Positions 6,162-7,447 of a stretch of 7,447 bases of DNA are shown here, in pieces (position 1 is the stretch's first letter; every line of letters begins with the position of its first letter). The notes below the pieces were generated by a model. That model did not search any database. It was not told the origin of the DNA and saw only the letters and a program-made list of their open reading frames with translations. The position numbers and the translations under genes were made by a program. The DNA lies in NCBI GenBank assembly GCA_007119395.1, contig SKPS01000193.1:1-7447 (forward strand), read 5' to 3'. The DNA comes from Lentimicrobiaceae bacterium. GTDB taxonomy: Bacteria; Bacteroidota; Bacteroidia; Bacteroidales; SKPS01.

Positions 6162-6929
6162 TTAACGCAACGCCTCCATGACCAGTTGTACAAAGGTTTC
6201 AGGCTGGTCGGCATGCAACCAGTGGGAGGCTTGGTTTATGGTCTCCAGCCTGTGGTTGGGGAAAATGGTGCGCATCAGCGAGAAGTCTGCCTCAGTGATG
6301 TAATCAGAATCAGCTCCGCGAATAAACAGAGTGGGCTTTTCAAACCGTTGTGTGTCCGGGATTCCTTCCATGATTTCATCGAGGTTTTGTTCCAGTGCCT
6401 CAAGGTGGATCCGCCATGCAAACCTGTCTGGTGCGACCCTTACCAGACTTTTCATGATAAAACGTCTGAGCGCAGGGGAGGGGATGGCGGAGGCCAGATG
6501 TGAATCGATCATTTTTCTATCTGTAAAATGATCGAAATCAACACTTTTCATTGCCTGAAGCAAGGTTAGATGGTGCTGACGTACCGATGTGGTTTGGGGC
6601 GAGATATCGGCCACAATCAGTCGGTTTACCAAGTCAGGATAGCCGGTGGCCAGGTGCATTGCCAGCTTTCCTCCCATACTATGCCCCAGGAGGTTCACCG
6701 AAGAGAGCCCTTCGCTGTCGAGCAACTCCAGTAGGTCATCAGTCATTACCAAATAATTGAATATGTAGGCATGGGGTGATCTGCCATGGTTTCTCAGATC
6801 GGGTATAATCACGCGATGGCGTTTTGCCAACGCTTTGCCTATGGTGTACCAGTTATCGGAAATGCCATACAGTCCGTGCAGGATCACTAACGGGTCACCA
6901 TTGCCCATGGTGTGTTTGAAAAGCTCCAT
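6162..6929 (-). CDS. Alpha/beta-fold hydrolase, YbfF-like esterase
   Basis: A cytoplasmic serine hydrolase of 255 residues, about the length of E. coli YbfF (254). Signatures: LHGLYG at 17-22 (oxyanion-hole HG), DLRNHGRSPH at 44-53, nucleophile elbow GHSMGG with Ser84, VADISP with the likely acid Asp108, and ASHWLHAD with His236. The placement of the acid follows YbfF, where it lies after strand 6; the later FIRGADSDYI segment is the alternative. There is no signal peptide. The YbfF family cleaves short acyl esters and acyl-CoA in vitro, but the natural substrate is unclear. Its ATG lies 3 bp after the pdxJ stop (TGA TGC ATG), so it is almost certainly cotranscribed with pdxJ. Whether it acts on a B6-related ester is speculation. 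Confidence 0.93.
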   Translation of the reverse strand: MELFKHTMGNGDPLVILHGLYGISDNWYTIGKALAKRHRVIIPDLRNHGRSPHAYIFNYLVMTDDLLELLDSEGLSSVNLLGHSMGGKLAMHLATGYPDLVNRLIVADISPQTTSVRQHHLTLLQAMKSVDFDHFTDRKMIDSHLASAIPSPALRRFIMKSLVRVAPDRFAWRIHLEALEQNLDEIMEGIPDTQRFEKPTLFIRGADSDYITEADFSLMRTIFPNHRLETINQASHWLHADQPETFVQLVMEALR

Positions 6930-6932
6930 GCA

Positions 6933-7447
6933 TCAGGCGAGTTGCTCAAGGTAATGTTTCACTGTTTTTTCCAGTCCCAGCCAAAGGGCATCACTGATCA
7001 GGGCATGTCCGATAGATACTTCCAGCAGGTGAGGCACATTCTGCGCAAAGAACTTCAGGTTATCGAGGTTCAGGTCATGCCCGGCATTGATGCCCAATCC
7101 ACACCGGTGGGCACAGAGTGCTGCTTCGGCGAAGGGTTTCACTGCTTTTTCGGGGTTGTGTGGATACTCCACGGCGTATGGTTCGGTATACAGTTCAACC
7201 CTGTCGGTACCGGTATCAGCGGCACGCTCTATCAACGCACAATCGGTGCCGATAAAGAGACTGGTACGGATACCGTAGGCCTTAAGCTCGGCCACCACAT
7301 CTTTCAGCAGCGCCGCGTGCCGCACAGTGTCCCACCCCTCATTCGAGGTGAGCGCATCGGGAGGGTCGGGCACCAGCGTTACCTGTGCCGGCTTGACACG
7401 GGTTACCAGGTCAAGAAATGTGCGCGATGGGTAACCTTCAATGTTGA
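6933..7447 (-). CDS. pdxJ: Pyridoxine 5'-phosphate synthase (C-terminal 170 residues, N-terminus beyond window)
   Basis: Condenses 1-deoxyxylulose 5-phosphate with 3-amino-2-oxopropyl phosphate (1-amino-acetone 3-phosphate) to form pyridoxine 5'-phosphate, the last ring-forming step of the DXP-dependent vitamin B6 route. The frame is open from 7447 to the TGA at 6933-6935. The first residues seen are NIEGYPSRTFLDLV, then PAQVTLVPDPPDALTSNEGW, a conserved PdxJ segment. Further on are DRVELYTEPYA (active-site Glu region), LGINAGHDLNLDNL (catalytic His of the GHxL-type loop) and EVSIGHALISDALW (phosphate-binding and C-terminal helix). PdxJ is normally about 240 residues, so roughly 70 N-terminal residues lie outside. 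A GTG inside the frame at 7373 is not the start, because conserved sequence continues upstream of it. The alpha/beta hydrolase gene follows after 3 bp. Confidence 0.97.
   Translation of the reverse strand, partial: NIEGYPSRTFLDLVTRVKPAQVTLVPDPPDALTSNEGWDTVRHAALLKDVVAELKAYGIRTSLFIGTDCALIERAADTGTDRVELYTEPYAVEYPHNPEKAVKPFAEAALCAHRCGLGINAGHDLNLDNLKFFAQNVPHLLEVSIGHALISDALWLGLEKTVKHYLEQLA

Noticed and set aside
6105..6503. A 132-codon plus-strand ORF just after the T9SS gene
   Set aside because: It is antisense to the C-terminal part of the alpha/beta hydrolase and has no domain signature.
6933..7373. pdxJ starting at the GTG at 7373
   Set aside because: The upstream frame continues with the conserved NIEG and PAQVTL segments, so the gene extends beyond the window.

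Overview
The window looks like a chromosomal, mostly housekeeping segment from a member of the Bacteroidetes. The evidence is a large secreted protein with a type IX secretion (T9SS) C-terminal sorting domain, Bacteroidetes-style lysS, manA and pdxJ proteins, promoter-like boxes of the phylum's TAnnTTTG type, and A-rich leaders that mostly lack a Shine-Dalgarno sequence. By eye the base composition is near 50% GC in genes and more AT-rich between them. I cannot name the genus. I see no tRNA, rRNA, CRISPR array, insertion sequence or broken gene.

Layout. From 1 to 3777 five genes lie on the minus strand. In transcription order they are a LOG-family nucleoside-monophosphate phosphoribohydrolase (3777-3154), a P-loop nucleotide-kinase-like protein (3150-2587), a dCMP deaminase (2521-2021), mannose-6-phosphate isomerase manA (about 1915-917) and the first 237 codons of lysyl-tRNA synthetase lysS (711-1, cut by the window edge). 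LOG and kinase are separated by 3 bp, and the deaminase follows after 65 bp. lysS appears to have its own promoter and a leader of about 130 nt. A 278-bp intergenic region follows (3781-4058), with candidate promoters for both directions and a doubtful 69-codon ORF. The only plus-strand gene, 4059-6101, encodes a 680-residue secreted protein: signal peptide, seven beta-propeller-like repeats, two Ig/PKD-like domains and a T9SS sorting domain. It converges on a second minus-strand pair, an alpha/beta hydrolase of the YbfF type (6929-6162) and the C-terminal 170 residues of pyridoxine 5'-phosphate synthase pdxJ (6933 to beyond 7447), again separated by 3 bp.

How the genes may work together. The LOG, kinase-like and deaminase genes all belong to families that act on nucleoside monophosphates and probably form one transcription unit. 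The kinase-like protein resembles the N-terminal domain of the fused kinase-deaminase proteins (eukaryotic DCD1-like enzymes and the bacterial anti-phage protein DcdV/AvcD), and the deaminase corresponds to their C-terminal domain. The gene order matches the fused domain order. This split form is the most interesting observation here. The flanking genes are ordinary metabolism, so a housekeeping role in dCMP/dUMP supply is at least as likely as a defence role. manA feeds mannose and GDP-sugar metabolism, lysS charges tRNA-Lys, and pdxJ makes vitamin B6, possibly with the coupled hydrolase.
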